Of a DNA stretch of 64,000 nucleotides, positions 34,088-46,699 are shown piece by piece. A program made the translations under genes and the position numbers. The stretch is from the NCBI GenBank assembly GCA_007570785.1, contig ML664159.1, forward strand, positions 1,941,610 through 2,005,609, given 5' to 3'. The notes under the pieces are model-generated. The model was not told where the DNA came from. It did no database searches and saw only the letters and a list, made by a program, of their open reading frames with translations. How positions within the stretch are numbered: position 1 is the stretch's first letter; each line of letters begins with the position of its first letter. This stretch comes from Antilocapra americana. Its lineage: Eukaryota > Chordata > Mammalia > Artiodactyla > Antilocapridae.

Positions 34088-36880
34088 AGCTGCGGTGGTG
34101 ACACGGCTCAACATTCTCTCTTCAGGTGGCTCCCATAGCAGCTGCCCGATGCTCTGGGTGACTGAGCATTTGGGTTCTGGTAGTGTAATCAACGCATGGC
34201 TTATGAAGTCTCATACCATTTGACATGAATAAGAATAACTGTTATTATGGAAATGTAAGCCACTTCATTAAAATATTTCATGATACTTTGGTATAAGGAG
34301 TATCTGTAGAGAATATAATAGGCACTAGTAACCTAACATGGTAGAAGGAAATATTGGGGGCTTGAATGTGTTTTTTTCATCATGGACTTCTGATCTAGAA
34401 ATTTACATTAGACTAAATCACTATGTGGGGAACCAAAGAGACATCTTGTTCTACATCCTGTTAGTGCCTCTATGGAGTAGATAGCTTTGCACTGACTGAG
34501 GTAAGAACTGCATACAGCTCATAATCTTTCCCTTGGAGCAGAGCATTTGGTAAGAGAATTTATGTTTCGAAGGACTCTGTGGCATACAGGAAATATTGAA
34601 GGAATTGAGATGTGAACAAAACTCAGCTCCTTCTTGAATTAATAATGGGCATCGACGAGTTTCTCCCAGAGGGAAGGCAACCTACTCTACATTTTCCTGG
34701 ATAATAAGTAGTAAAGTATTTGAGTTTCAAAACAGTCTTCTTAAAAAATAAAAATGAAGGGAATTAAGTGTCAGCAAAGCAATCAATAAGTTGATTATAT
34801 AGTAAATACCTGGATGGCAGAAAAGCAAATGTTTACCTAGAGCAGGTATTGGAATGCAATATTTTTTAGGATAAATAAATGATAGACATTTGCCCTCTGA
34901 TTTTCCAGAGTTAACTGGAATGTTATAAAAATATAAAAATATTTCAATCTTCTTTCAGATATGAACTTTTAAAATGACCTATATATATATTTATGTGCAT
35001 ATGCATTAAGTGTGTAGAGAAACAGAGTTTGTAGAAATGCTGATATACCAAATACCCATGTGTATCCTTGACTCTAGGTAACCAAGAGGATCAGAGAGAG
35101 CTCTCTTTTCAAGAGAAGTTAAAAATACGTGTGAATGTCAGTCAACAAAACTGGGCAGAGATTCATGCAGGCTTATGGGAGCAGAAAGTGAAACCATGAT
35201 TACTAGTTTAGCAGAATAAATCTGGCAGGAATTAATTTATTGATTCTTAAAGAATGGACCAGATGAAGGGGGTTGAACTTCCTGTATTTTAAACAGAAAG
35301 TTTATTGCAAGGCCCATTAAAGTGAGATTATCTATTGAAGGGCTAAATGTATCCTAGACTTTCTGGGATAGCATCTATTTACCCATCCATCTATCAAAAC
35401 TTTTACAGTGCTTTTTTGCATCACAGCTCTAGGATTCTTAGAGAAGAGGCTGTATTACAGCATGAAGAGTAGAGGAGTTGCTATCTTAGTCTGTATCTTT
35501 TTTTGTTCAATTATACATATAATGGGTATTCTAAATGATTCATTCTAAATGACTGAAAAAAAGCTGAAAAGTGGCTCAAGTCTAGTGACTTTTTGTATAA
35601 AAATATATTTCAATCTCAGAGTAATGTATTTTTCTGAGATGTTGATTATTGAACATACAGAATCTAAAGAGATAACTCCAGAAGTCCATCTGGGTAATAT
35701 CAAAGTCTCCGTTATCTCCTTTAATATCACACAGCTCAGTAATACTGTCTTACTAAACTTGTGTTCTTTGCAATTATTAATTTTTCTGATCAACAGTGAG
35801 TTTGGGAAATTAGAGAAAATAAATATCATTAGAAACAAAATAACAACTGAACCTGCCTGTTAAGTTTTTACTGGCACAACCTTACAATTTTAAGATGCAG
35901 CTTTTATCTAAAAAGGTCTGAAGTCATCACTTGTTGCTTTGGTACACATGTGTTGTTATAGAAACTGGCTTAAGGCAGATAAATTGAATAACATGTGATT
36001 GTCAAAGGATGATCTAATTTTAATTATTGATTTATTTGTTGTAATTAGTTGCTAGCAAGTATTAAAAATTTTCTCATAACATTCCAAGATAATATCTCTG
36101 AACGAATGTATCATTTAAATTATCTCTTGTGAAAAGAATGACCAGATTCTCTATCAGCACATGTTGCCTTATAAGAGAATCTCATCTAGAAGTCACCAGT
36201 GATGCACCCTGCTGTGGGTGAGCATTTTCTGGTAACCACATGCTGGGCCTTAGGGAGCAGCTCAGAATTAATTTCAGAGTGTTGCATCAAAATAATGTGG
36301 TTGCTGGTTTAGGGAATAGCATAAAGACTAATTGCTTGAAAGAAAAAAATTGCAAACCAACACTACTCAAGGCTGACCTAGACACATGCAGGTTTGAAGT
36401 CTTTTTTTTTTTTTTTTAAATCTTGAGGCCTTTATTCTAATATGCTATGTAACATCTTTTGAAAAGAAAAATATTTGTCAGAGCTGCTCAAATCCACAGT
36501 ATAAGATTAACTCCTTTGGGTTAAAGCAAAGAAAATTCTTGATGAAAAGTGAACATGTTATTGCACAAGGAAAGATATTCCAACTGGATTAGTCATTTTA
36601 TTACATGGCTCTGATCTCATTATTTCCTGACTTACCAGCTCCCAGTGGCTCTCCACTCTATTACATGAGTCCAGCTGCCTAGGCCTGGCATTCAAGATCC
36701 TACAAACGGTTTTCTATCTTCTGTTTTGACATTTGTCACTTGCCTGCCACTTTCCTGCCCACATCCTTATAACACAATCTAACTGGACTTCTACAACCCC
36801 TAGAAAAACCTACATTCTAGTTTCCTGATTTCATGTTGCTTATACAATTCCCCCTTTCCTCTAATGCTCTAATGGTACTT
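34088..36880. other. 3' flank of the V2R pseudogene, gene-free
   Basis: No gene or recent SINE. A poly(T) run is at about 36401-36417. Sequence at 36610-36850 resembles a decayed ancient LINE/MIR. The overlapping frames at 35545-35863 on opposite strands are chance frames in AT-rich DNA. Confidence 0.4.
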
Positions 36881-36883
36881 CAA

Positions 36884-36922
36884 TCATCCATCCATCCATC
36901 CATCCATCCATCCATCCATCCC
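36884..36922 (+). repeat. (CATC)n microsatellite
   Basis: About nine tandem CATC units. Confidence 0.93.
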
Positions 36923-38452
36923 TGAAGGTTTAGTGTGCACCAGATTCAGAGTTAGACATTGAAAATGTACAAAGACAAAGCATTGTATAAGTACTTACCA
37001 TCATTTGAGATGATAGATTATAAACTAAAAATTAACCAATCATCTGTTAAAGCTTTGATTGTGGGGGGCCTAGCAGAAAGAGTGAGTGAGTCAGGGTCAA
37101 GAAAGGCTTCCTGGGTAAGGTCACATTTCAAAAAATTCCTAAAAGAAATTCCTGAAGGACAAGAAGAAACTAGCCATATGAAAGACAGATAAACTAATGT
37201 ATGCATTCTGCTTAGCCTAGTGCTTGGAGTACACAGGATACATACCAACTTTCTTTTCTCTAAAGTCCTGTAGGACTTTTTATGTGCCTCTTCTGTGTCA
37301 TTATCCCTTTTCTGCCTTATTCTATGGTTATCTGCTTCTCTGTTGTATCTCTATTGCAACTGTAGACTAAAGAAAATAGTCACAACCTAAAAGAGAAGAG
37401 TTGTGTTTTATTTGGTGGAATTTTTTTAGTATTTCAACATCTCAAGCAACCCTGAGAAACTGCGCCAAAGAGGCTGGGGAGAGGAGTCAGGTTATATAGA
37501 AGTTTGAAACAAGAAGCAGGTAGTCTGAATGTCAAAAGGTTATCTCAAAAGATATCTCAAAAAGAATTTAGCATATATATATGTACATATATATATACAT
37601 ATATGCTGTATATCCATCTCCCTTTGTAGACTTAACATCTTTTGAATATACCTTTTACTTAACTGGTATCAAGTGATTTTATTTTTAAAATAATGAGTGC
37701 ATGCATGAATGAAACCGTCAAGATAGGTAACCACTCACCTTGCAAGGTCCAGGGGCAGTGTTTCAATGTAAGTTAAAGCCTTGAGCACAGAGAGGTGGCG
37801 GAGGTAGAAAGGGCCTGTTGGGGCAACATAATGTATTTCCAAGATAGCAGGGCCACTGTGAGAGCAAGAGGCACTTGGATTTGGGAAGGGAGAGGGAACG
37901 GAGGACTGAAAGGAGGGATGTGAGTTTAGATGGGAGTGGGGAGTCTTGAAAAATATTTTTCTATAGTATTCATTTGACAATTGTCCCACGGTATTTTCTC
38001 CTTCTTTTAGTCTCATTTTTGAAGAATAAATGCAGTATTTTATCTTCCCTCACAATATCTTCCCTTTTGAGCTGTCATTGTAAACAGCAGTAGTTTGGAA
38101 CATCTAAAGACTAATTATTTGTAATCTCAAGGTAGAATTACTTACAATTTATGTAAAAAAAAATCTCTGTTAAGACGAATTTATAGTTTTAGAGGATTGT
38201 TATACATTTCTCCTGACAGTTTTGGAAAACAATTCAGATATAAAAGACATAATGTGTAAATAAAAATAGATCGTCCATATTAGTTAGGGTAGGTTAACTG
38301 CTGGAACAAACAACCCCTAAATCTTAGAGGTTTAACACATTAACACTTAATACACACTAAGCTTAATGTATGGATTATTAGTCAGACTTCTCTCCTTTTC
38401 TTTCTTTTTTTTTTTTTCAGATTTGAAACATTGCTTAAGGATTTACTTTTGT
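36923..38452. other. Gene-free flank
   Basis: About 36930-37200 looks like a reversed L2-type fragment (AGAAAGGCTTCCTGG, GGTCACATTTCA). About 37375-37560 has LTR-like phrases (GTGTTTTATTTGGTGGAATT, GGCTGGGGAGAGGAGTCAGG) I cannot place firmly. An imperfect AT-rich palindrome is at 37571-37606. A poly(T) run at about 38405-38418 precedes the BovB piece. Confidence 0.4.
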
Positions 38453-38966
38453 GTTCAGTTCAGTTCAGTCACTGTCATGTCCGACTCTTTGCAACCCCAT
38501 GAACCGCAGCACGCCAGGCCTCCCTGCCCATCACCAACTCCGGGAACTTGCTCAAACTCATGTCCATTGAGTTGGTGATGCCATCCAACCATCTCATCCT
38601 CTGTCGTCCCCTTCTCCTCCTGTCTTCAATCTTTCCCAGCATCAGGGTCTTCTCCCTGATGTTCTTCACATCAGGTGGCCAAAGGATTGGAGTTTCAGCT
38701 TCAGCATCAGTCCTTCCAATGAATATTCAGGGTTGATTTCCTTTAGGATGGACTCGTTGGTTCTCCTTGCAGTCCAAGGGACTCTCAAGAGCCTTCTCCA
38801 ACACCACAGTTCAAAAGCGTCAATTCTTTGGCACTCAGCTTTCTTCATACTCCAACTCTCACATCCATACATGACTACTGGAAAAACCATAGCTTTGATG
38901 AGACGGACCTTTTTTGGCAAAGTGATGTCTCTGCTTTTTAATATGCTGTTTTGGTTAGTCATAACC
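38453..38966 (-). mobile_element. BovB LINE 3' fragment (antisense)
   Basis: About 510 bp: GTTCAGTTCAGTCACTGTCA at the left (the element's 3' end) up to the RT C-terminal region. Minus-strand peptide VVMYGCESWSMKKAECQRID and LKSRDITLPKKVRLIKAM identify it. 5'-truncated. Confidence 0.92.
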
Positions 38967-40735
38967 TAGACATCTGGGTCTTACCTGCATTCAGTGAGGG
39001 AGGCCGATGATGACTGAGGAATCAAACATACCGTGTGGACAACCAATGTGATCTCCAGGAATCTACTTCAGTAAGAGCACAGGAAAGACAGCTCTGATAA
39101 AGTGACATTTGATCAGACATTTGATCTGACCCCACAGCAACAGGCACCAGACAGTGTGACAAGCCCCTTTCACAGGTCAAATTAATTTTGTTTCTAGCCC
39201 TTCACCAGCTTTTCCTATTTCCTTCTAGTGTGTGTGGATCACAGGTATTAATGGCAGTGGCAGTGCCCCCAGGATGGTTTTCTCAGGAAACAGAATGAAT
39301 ACAGATGAAGAAGAAAATGTTTCCATTGCACATTCAGGAAGACCAAGGTGGGGTGGAATTATCACCTCCAAGGAGAGGCTCCTGAGCATGACTTTCATCA
39401 CCGACAAGGTCATTCTGCTCCTTTGCAGTCCTTGGTTTGGAGACAGTAAATGAAGTCTGCACCTGGAGGAACGCTGAGGACAGATAGGCGCTTGTGGGAC
39501 TTAGCAACCACCAGACTTCTCTCCTTGATGGCCACCTTCCAGACAATGCCTCAGGGATGCTGCTGGATAACTAGATCTATTCTCTGTCTTCCCCTCTCTG
39601 CTCTGTGCCCCTATAGACTGGACCGCACTGACGCCCTTACTCTGTGGCTTCCCAGTAGGTTGTGCTGATGAGAAGCACCAATGGGAGAGTGCAGAATGAG
39701 AGGGGAGGTCAGACTCTTGTTGTTTCAACCATGGCTCATCCTCTCCTATGACTACAGCTAGCATGAGATGCTGTGGGTGCTGATCTGTCTCCTCCTTCTT
39801 TTTGACCTGAGTGTAAGAACAACTCCCCATTGTTCCTAGTCTCGGGTGGTTTGTCACCCTTTGTTAGATCCTTTAACTTTGCCCACTCATGTCCATAGTC
39901 TTTCTTTAAACTCTCTTCCTTCTGAATGTATCAGCTGCTTCCTGCGGGGACCCTGATGCAGGCAGTGACCCGAGTTTCTTTCATCTTATGCTGCTATCTT
40001 CAGTGCAAGCTTTGCAGGCTCCAAATCATGGACGAATGTAAATAGGCCGTGGGAAGATCTGATGGTGCCTAGTCTGGTGTGTAGGCCTTATGAACTCTTG
40101 AAATATTAAACAAGAGTACAACTCAAGGACAAGGCTTCCACTGAGGAGAAAACACTAGGAATAGGATCCAAACTGGTCAGAACAAGAACAAGAGGGGCAA
40201 AGCAATAAAGGGTTCAGTCCAATTGATCAAAGTAAACTTTACTGATTTAGAACTTTGTCATATTGAGACATTTGATAGAGCTGGACTTAGGTCTAAAAGT
40301 TTTAGATGCTTTAGGATAATGATTATAGTCAGTTATTTTTGCTAACAAGTGAAGCAATGTCAAAGATAATCTCAAATTATTCATTAGCTATTACTGTCAT
40401 ATGACTAATCATATCAATAAATGTTCCAGGACTATTTAGTGTGTTTGTTGCAAAATGGTGTGTGATGTGACTGCCCATATTCCCATCAATGCACCATCAC
40501 TCAGACCTTGGAGTGCCTCAAGGATATGCTTTTGAAGTTTGGGACACATTATTTTGAATATCCTTAATCCTGAAGAATCTACTTTTGAAAAAGTAGATTA
40601 GATTTTTACATATTTGTTATTAAACATTGAAAGAAAAATATAAGAGAAAGACAGAAGGTATGTATAAGACTGAATGAAGTAAGAAATGGAGTAAAGCAAA
40701 ATGAAAAGGCAATGCTAATTACTGCTTTGGAAAAC
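38967..40735. other. Gene-free stretch
   Basis: No supported gene. Frames at 39232-39860 on both strands show no domain or splice context. Possibly an old LTR remnant near 39900-39970, not assignable. Confidence 0.35.
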
Positions 40736-40990
40736 TATTTGCACTATCTACTAAAGCTGAACATTTAACTACCTGAAGACCCAGAAAATTTACTCCCAGG
40801 AATATGCTAACCAAATTATATCTTTACCCTCACCAAAAAGATGAAGTGGGTAACTTTGATTACTCAAACAAGAAACTACCCAAATGCCCATCAACAGTAG
40901 AATGGATAAATAAATTGAGATGTACTAACATTACACAAGAAATACTGTACAGCAATGAGAATTAATAAACTACTTTGTGGGAAAAAGACT
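40736..40990 (+). mobile_element. Old L1 ORF2-end fragment (sense)
   Basis: AACTACCCAAATGCCCATCA, GTAGAATGGATAAATAAATT and ACAGCAATGAGAATTAATAA match the conserved end of L1 ORF2 and its 3' UTR. Confidence 0.7.
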
Positions 40991-41591
40991 GCAGGGGGAT
41001 AAGCTTGAGAACTGGGAGACCATTTTAGAAGTGATTACTGTCATCTGGGTGAGAAATCATGATGGGGAGATCACCAAGGGCAGGGCTCCCAGCAGTTTGT
41101 GGCTAATCAGACACTGTCACATCAGATTTCCTGATGTAATGTAGACATTTGGCAGTTCCACATTTGAAGTGTATGTTCAAAAGAAAAGGACACACATTAG
41201 AAAGCTACCATTTAAACACCTAACATCACTTCCCAAAGTAATCCCATTATTTTGTGGCTCTTACTGCTTTTTGAAATTCTGTTTAATAAGGGACTCATTT
41301 AAGCTGATAAAGCTACCTGGGCAGAAAATGACTTTTTGGAGTGGCTGCCAGAGCTTTTAGTAATTAAAACATTGAATGAAAGATTTCCTGCTTCTTTCCC
41401 ATGTTAAAGTTTAAATATTTGCAGATAAACACAGACCTTTTCTCCTTTCTATCTTTATTATGTTTAGTAGTACTTTTATAAGTGCTGCTAGAAAAGAGCA
41501 CATGTTCTGGGTGGTGTCAAGAGAATGAAAATGGATGTGGGATACAGATACTGTTTCTGTTCTTTGAAAAATGGTGGGCTAACACCGAAAC
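40991..41591. other. Gene-free stretch
   Basis: Nothing recognised. Confidence 0.35.
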
Positions 41592-41793
41592 GTGGGCTTC
41601 CATGGCGGCTTAATGGTAAGGAATCCTGCTGCTAGTGCCAGAGATGCAGATTTAATCCCTGGCTTGGTAAGATCTCATGGAAAAGGAAATTGCAACCCAC
41701 ACCAGTATTCTTGCCTGGGAAATTCCATGGACAGAGGAGCCTGGTAGGCTACAGCCCATGGTGTTGTGCAAGAATTGGGCATGACTTAGGGAC
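41592..41793 (+). mobile_element. Bov-tA SINE, first of a tandem pair
   Basis: Diverged copy: GGGCTTCCATGGCGGCTTAA, GATTTAATCCCTGG, TTGCCTGGGAAATTCCATGG and ATTGGGCATGACTTAGGGAC. Confidence 0.88.
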
Positions 41794-41985
41794 TTCCCTG
41801 TGGTTCAGCTGGAAAAGAATCCTCCTGCAATGCAGGAGACCTGAGTTTGATCCCTGGGTTGGGAAGATCCCCTGGAGAAGGGAAAGGCTACCTACTCCAG
41901 TATTCCGGCCTGGAGAAGTCCATGGACTGTATAGTGCATGGGATTGCAAAGAGTCGGACATGACTGAGTGACTTTCACTTTCACT
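41794..41985 (+). mobile_element. Bov-tA SINE, second of a tandem pair
   Basis: Younger-looking complete copy: TTCCCTGTGGTTCAGCTGG to GAGTCGGACATGACTGAGTG plus a TTTCACTTTCAC tail. Its 8-bp duplication TTAGGGAC (41786-41793 and 41986-41993) shows it inserted into the last bases of the first SINE. Confidence 0.9.
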
Positions 41986-41993
41986 TTAGGGAC

Positions 41994-42605
41994 CACCACC
42001 ACCAATAATACAGAAACCACCGCTTGGTGCAAATGATGTATGAAACAAAAAGAAAATCTCTCTGAGTCGCTTATAAATCTGATGATCTGCAAAGAATTTA
42101 GAGTTACAACCTAACCAGAAAATGCCTGTTTTCCTCCTCACAAAGACATCAAAGTTAAATTCTACCCTTCTCTTTGAAGCTTCTCTTCATAATGCCCTGC
42201 TTTTTGCAGGGGCCATATATATTGATTTATAGGTAAAGCATAAGGGTTTCTAAGGCCAAGTACAAATTATTTATGGCATTCTTCCTGGTGGGGTTTTATG
42301 GCCTTGCTTTATCAATTTCACTTTAAACATCAGTCTTCCCACAGTGCTAAGCAGACTGACAGAGTGCTAACATGCTTAGGTAGACCTTTGATTGGAGACA
42401 TAAAAACAGCAGGACTTACTTTGGTTCCTTAGTGTCTCGAAACTGGCTGGAAACAGCAGAGCCAACTGAGTAAACACAAAGAGTTTAGAATAACATGGCT
42501 TGCAATCAGTAGTACCCATTCCTGCTGTTTACACCTAGGTAAGTTACCTTTCTTCTCTAAGCACAAGTCCTGGCACATAGTGAACATTTAGTGACTATTA
42601 GCTGG
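41994..42605. other. Gene-free stretch
   Basis: Nothing recognised. Confidence 0.35.
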
Positions 42606-42606
42606 T

Positions 42607-42935
42607 GTCTTAGTTTGTTCAGGCTATTATAGCAAAACACTACAGGCTGGGTGACTTATAAACAAAACCCATGTATGTTCCGGTTCTGGAACCTGGGGAA
42701 TCCAAGGTCTCAGCAGTGACAGACTGGGTGTATGGTAAGGGCCTGCTTTTGCCTGGTGGGTGGGATCTCTCTGGGGCTCGTTTACAAGGGCATTAATCCC
42801 ATTCGTGAGGGCTCTACCCTAATGACCTGTCACCTGCTGAAGACCCCATGTCTTTATACCATCACCTTAGGGATTAGGATTTCAACATCTTAATTTGGTG
42901 CGTGTGGGAAGGACACAAACATTCAGACAATATCC
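42607..42935 (-). mobile_element. MLT1-like MaLR LTR (antisense)
   Basis: TCTTAGTTTGTTCAGGCTAT, AGGCTGGGTGACTTATAAAC, GGCATTAATCCCATTCGTGA, GGGCTCTACCCTAATGACC and GACACAAACATTCAGACAAT follow the reverse of the MLT1 LTR consensus closely. The tail after the last phrase marks its start. Confidence 0.72.
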
Positions 42936-42952
42936 TCTAGTTATATCAGTAA

Positions 42953-42977
42953 CTAACCCTAACCTAACCCCAACCCT
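42953..42977 (+). repeat. Short interstitial telomere-like repeat
   Basis: CTAACCCTAACCTAACCCC then AACCCT: four imperfect CCCTAA-type units right beside the MLT1-like LTR. Confidence 0.6.
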
Positions 42978-43469
42978 ATTTTTAACACAGAGAACTGAAC
43001 TGTTAGCTATTGGTATGATTATTAGCTAGTTTACCCCCATGTCTATTTAGTCCCAGCTCCATAGACTGAGCATTTAAAACTCTAGTCAGTGACACTTTGG
43101 AGTCACATAGTTCCTGAGATGGGAACTATGGTACAAATTTCCTTTTCCTTCAGCTGTCACCTCCATCCTCCTTCCAAGCCCCACATACAGCACAAATATC
43201 CACTAACTCCTGTCAACTCCATGCTTAGTAGGGCTCTCAGTGCTTTCTTCTTTATTCACCCAGTCCATCAGACACCCTTTGCCCCAATACTCTGTCCCTC
43301 TACCCTGCTTCTCTCTTCAGCAGGAGTCCTCTCTCTCTAAGATGTTTGTCTAATTTTGTCACTTCCTGGCTAAAATCCTTCACTATTATCTTCTTGTTTC
43401 TCATTTACCTTTCTCTCTGGACACTATTTTTTCCTGACCCTTTGTGGTCTCCTTTTCCTCTGGCTAGAT

Positions 43470-43840
43470 TATTTACAATTCCCTGAATTCATCTCCTCTG
43501 AGAAAAGGTGGCTCCTTCTCCCTGAACGTTCCTTCCTTCTCTATTCCTCTGTTGCCAACTATCTTTCTCTGATCATCGGAGACTCAGGCAACATATCATT
43601 TCTCCATGAAAGCTCTCTGAGCAGCCTCTCTCCACTAAGTTCGCATTAGGCATCTTCTCAGTGCTCTGTAGCACTCTATGCCTAATTTGATTGTACCACT
43701 TATTATCCTGTGTTGTGATGGCCTTTGAAAGGGAGCACCATAGGCTCAGGGAGCTCTGTGTGTTCACCTTCACATTTCTTGTGCCTGGGAGAGGGCCTGA
43801 CACCTGACAGGTGCTCGATATATGCACTCTGGCTATCCAC
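43470..43840 (+). mobile_element. L2-type LINE 3' end (sense), decayed
   Basis: TCATTTCTCCATGAAAGCTC, CACTTATTATCCTGTG, GGGAGCACCATAGGCTCAGG and CTGACAGGTGCTCGATATAT resemble the L2 3' UTR order. Confidence 0.5.
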
Positions 43841-43899
43841 CAGTCAATACCAGGTGGCTGCTCTGGCTGGTGTTTTGGTAAGTGTACTCAAAATACGGT

Positions 43900-44112
43900 C
43901 TTCCTTGGTAGCTCAGTTGGTAAAGGATTCTCCTGCAAAGCAGGAAACCTGGGTTCAATCCCTGGGTCAGGAAGATCCCCTGGGGAAGGAAATGGCAACC
44001 CACTCCAGTATTCTTGCCTGAGAAATACCATGGACAGAGGAGCCTGGCGGGCTCTAGTCCAAAGGGTTGTAAGAGTCAGATATGACTTAGTGACTAAACC
44101 ACCACCACCACA
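43900..44112 (+). mobile_element. Bov-tA SINE
   Basis: CTTCCTTGGTAGCTCAGTTG head, GGGTTCAATCCCTGGGTCAG, and a tail ending in an (ACC)n run at about 44096-44110. Confidence 0.9.
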
Positions 44113-44208
44113 ATCAAGATACAGAAGGAACTGCGCTTAATAAGTTTTTGTTCATTTTTAAAGTTTCTAAGCGATACTGACATCAGGTTGTGTTTTAGTC
44201 CACGATTG

Positions 44209-44412
44209 TGGCTGGTGCTAGTGGTAAAGAGCCTGCCTGCCAAGGCAGGAGACAGAGGAGATACAAGTTCAATCCCTGGATTGGGAAGATCCCCTGGAGG
44301 AGGAAATGGCAACTCATTTCAGTATTCTTGCCTGGAGAATCCCATGGACAGAGGAGCCTGATGGGCTACAGTCCACGGGGTCGCAAATAGTTGGACATGA
44401 CTGAAGCAATTT
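44209..44412 (+). mobile_element. Bov-tA SINE
   Basis: GTGGCTGGTGCTAGTGGTAA, CAAGTTCAATCCCTGGATTG, GGGGTCGCAAATAGTTGGAC. Complete but lacking the first bases of the head. Confidence 0.9.
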
Positions 44413-46425
44413 GGCACGTGGCTGTATTGGACCTTCCTCAAATGTGGCCAGAATCTGAGATCATTTGCCCCTGGGGAAACAGTCTTTAGCCTATGGATAA
44501 ACAACCACAAGCAATAGTCACCCATCAAGGTCAATATAACAGTTTGCTGACTTGGGGTTTTCCATCCATTGGCTCAGTGGCAGTTATACTGGTTTAACAG
44601 AAACCTCTACAAACCACTAAGATCAAAGTTCCACGCCTACTCACTGAAGTTCAAGACTCACCACCACATATCCTGGCCCTACCAAAAGCTTACCTGCATG
44701 AGTATTGTGCCCTCTGAGTTTTCAGTTCCCACATTATGATATGTTGCATTGAAAAGGCACCAAAAAACTTTCCTCTTCCTTTTGGGTTTAGAACAAATTA
44801 AAATATGTCAAACAATAGCAAATTTTGAGGCCAAAATTTACTTATTAGGATAAACACCAAGTTGAGGATGTGACTTATTGTGAGAGTCAAGTGGGTTTCC
44901 TAAATCTGATCCTAAGAATTAAGTCAACTTACCCCTCTAGTCACAAGCAATGGGGACTGGGACAGGCCTCCCCACAGTTAGGAACTTGCCAGGTAAGATT
45001 TGGATTGTGGGAAAGCAAGGGAAAATTCCCACATCCTGTGAGCATCTCATACCCAAAGACAATGACAGATACGGCATCTGAGCTCAATTGTGTCACTTGA
45101 CTTTCCCTCGGGGTGAGTAAGCAGGGGAGATGCCAAGTATGTTAGACTAGTTGAGCTTCCTCAATACAGGAGGGAATAGAGTTCCTACCTAACTCTGGCC
45201 CATGATAAGGGGCTCAATCAAATAACTTTTGTGGTTTATCTATAAAAAATGTTAAATATAGGAGGAGCTGTTGTTCCATATCAGTATTTTGTTCTTTTTA
45301 GTTTCTGTAGTTGCTGGCTATCCTGGACTAATGGGTAAACATATGGTAATTTTGCAGCAGTCAAGAGAATGCAGGATGAATCATTTATGGATGGCTTACC
45401 ATGAACACCATTTATGTAATGGCGGTTGCATAAATGTCGGCCCTTTTTCCTGCCTGTGTTTTGATGCTACTTGTCATAACACAAACTGAAAAAGTTTCTA
45501 AGTCTTGAAGAGTGGAAAACATAACAGTGAATTTTCTCCATGATTTTTTTGCATTCTTTATTTTCTATTTCAAAAGTGGTGAAATATCCCTAAGAACAAG
45601 TTAGATCAATTTGTTTTCAAACCACAACCTCTTGTAACTAAGAGGCCAGTAATGGATAGATAGCTTTGACCTTAACACATTAATGTTTCATTTTTAAAGC
45701 AGGCTAATATGGGGCCATGGTGTATTTCTCAGATTTAGAAGCCTGATCCCTTGATAATGTCACTGTTCCTATCATTGTACCATATCAGATGCCTGCTGAA
45801 CTGAAGGCTAATGTTTTGGGTCAGTGTAACAAAGATACAGAGGAAAGTGGAGAGCATAGCTGATCCCTCAGGATGCCTTAGGACTTATGATGTAAAAACG
45901 TCCCAACAAGCAGGCTTATTGGGGCTCACAAAGGAAGAACAAGGGCTAGTGAGAGAGAAGTATTGTGCCTCTGTTTGTCCATTCATGGCAATGGCATTTC
46001 CTTGGCAGAGAGGGATATAAAGTCTAGGGTTGGACTAGGTAGCTAATAAGGCCCTTTGGGGAAGTTATTGACAAGAGTTAGGATTCCATTGGTTGGTTTG
46101 GAAAATCACTTGCTCATTTCTTGCTGTGGCCCCAGCAGTGAAGTCTGTTTGCCAATGGAGGGAAGGAAAATGAAGACAGGAGGAGAGGCTGTGAGAGAAT
46201 GAAGATACGGCCTTCACATTGAGGATCTGCATTCTAGCCAGGGAAACAAAATGGATGCACACAGTCATTTGAAGAATGCCAGAAGTTTGGTCAGTAAAAG
46301 AGAGAGTTTAAGGACATTTAAAATACCTTGGTCATGTCACTTAGTATCCTGAGACTTATATCATTTCTGTCTAAATTTCCTCTGTTATGAGGCTGTCCCA
46401 AGAGTGTGTACCTAGTAATGTTAAG
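44413..46425. other. Gene-free stretch
   Basis: 2 kb without recent SINEs or a supported gene. A cysteine-rich frame at 45271-45489 is discussed as a finding; it begins with TTG, not ATG. Confidence 0.4.
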
Positions 46426-46639
46426 GGGCTTCCCTGGTGGTTCAGTTGGTAAAGAATCTATCTGCCAGTGAAGGAGAAGCAAGTTAGATCCCTGGGCTGG
46501 GGAGATCCTCTGAAGAAGGAAATGCCAACCCACTCCAGTATTCTTTCATGGGAAATCCCATGGACAGAGGAGACTGATGGGCTCCATAGGGTTGCAAAGA
46601 GTCTGACATGACTGAGTGACTGAACTGAACTGAACTGAA
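46426..46639 (+). mobile_element. Bov-tA SINE
   Basis: GGGGCTTCCCTGGTGGTTCA head, end GACTGAACTGAACTGAACTG. Short duplication AATGTTA on each side. Confidence 0.9.
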
Positions 46640-46699
46640 TGTTAGTAATATGTTTTGTACAGGGTTGACCCAAGAAATTTACTTTCCCCAAACCCAGAG

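Noticed and set aside
35545..35863. Overlapping frames of about 100 codons on both strands
   Set aside because: Chance frames in AT-rich DNA; the overlap on opposite strands with no domain argues against either.
36884..36922. Tandem repeat considered as a CRISPR-like array
   Set aside because: It is a plain (CATC)n microsatellite with no spacers, in a mammalian genome.
45271..45489. Defensin-type gene
   Set aside because: Cysteine order (CxC before the last cysteine) does not fit beta-defensins, and the frame has no ATG start; kept only as a low-interest finding.
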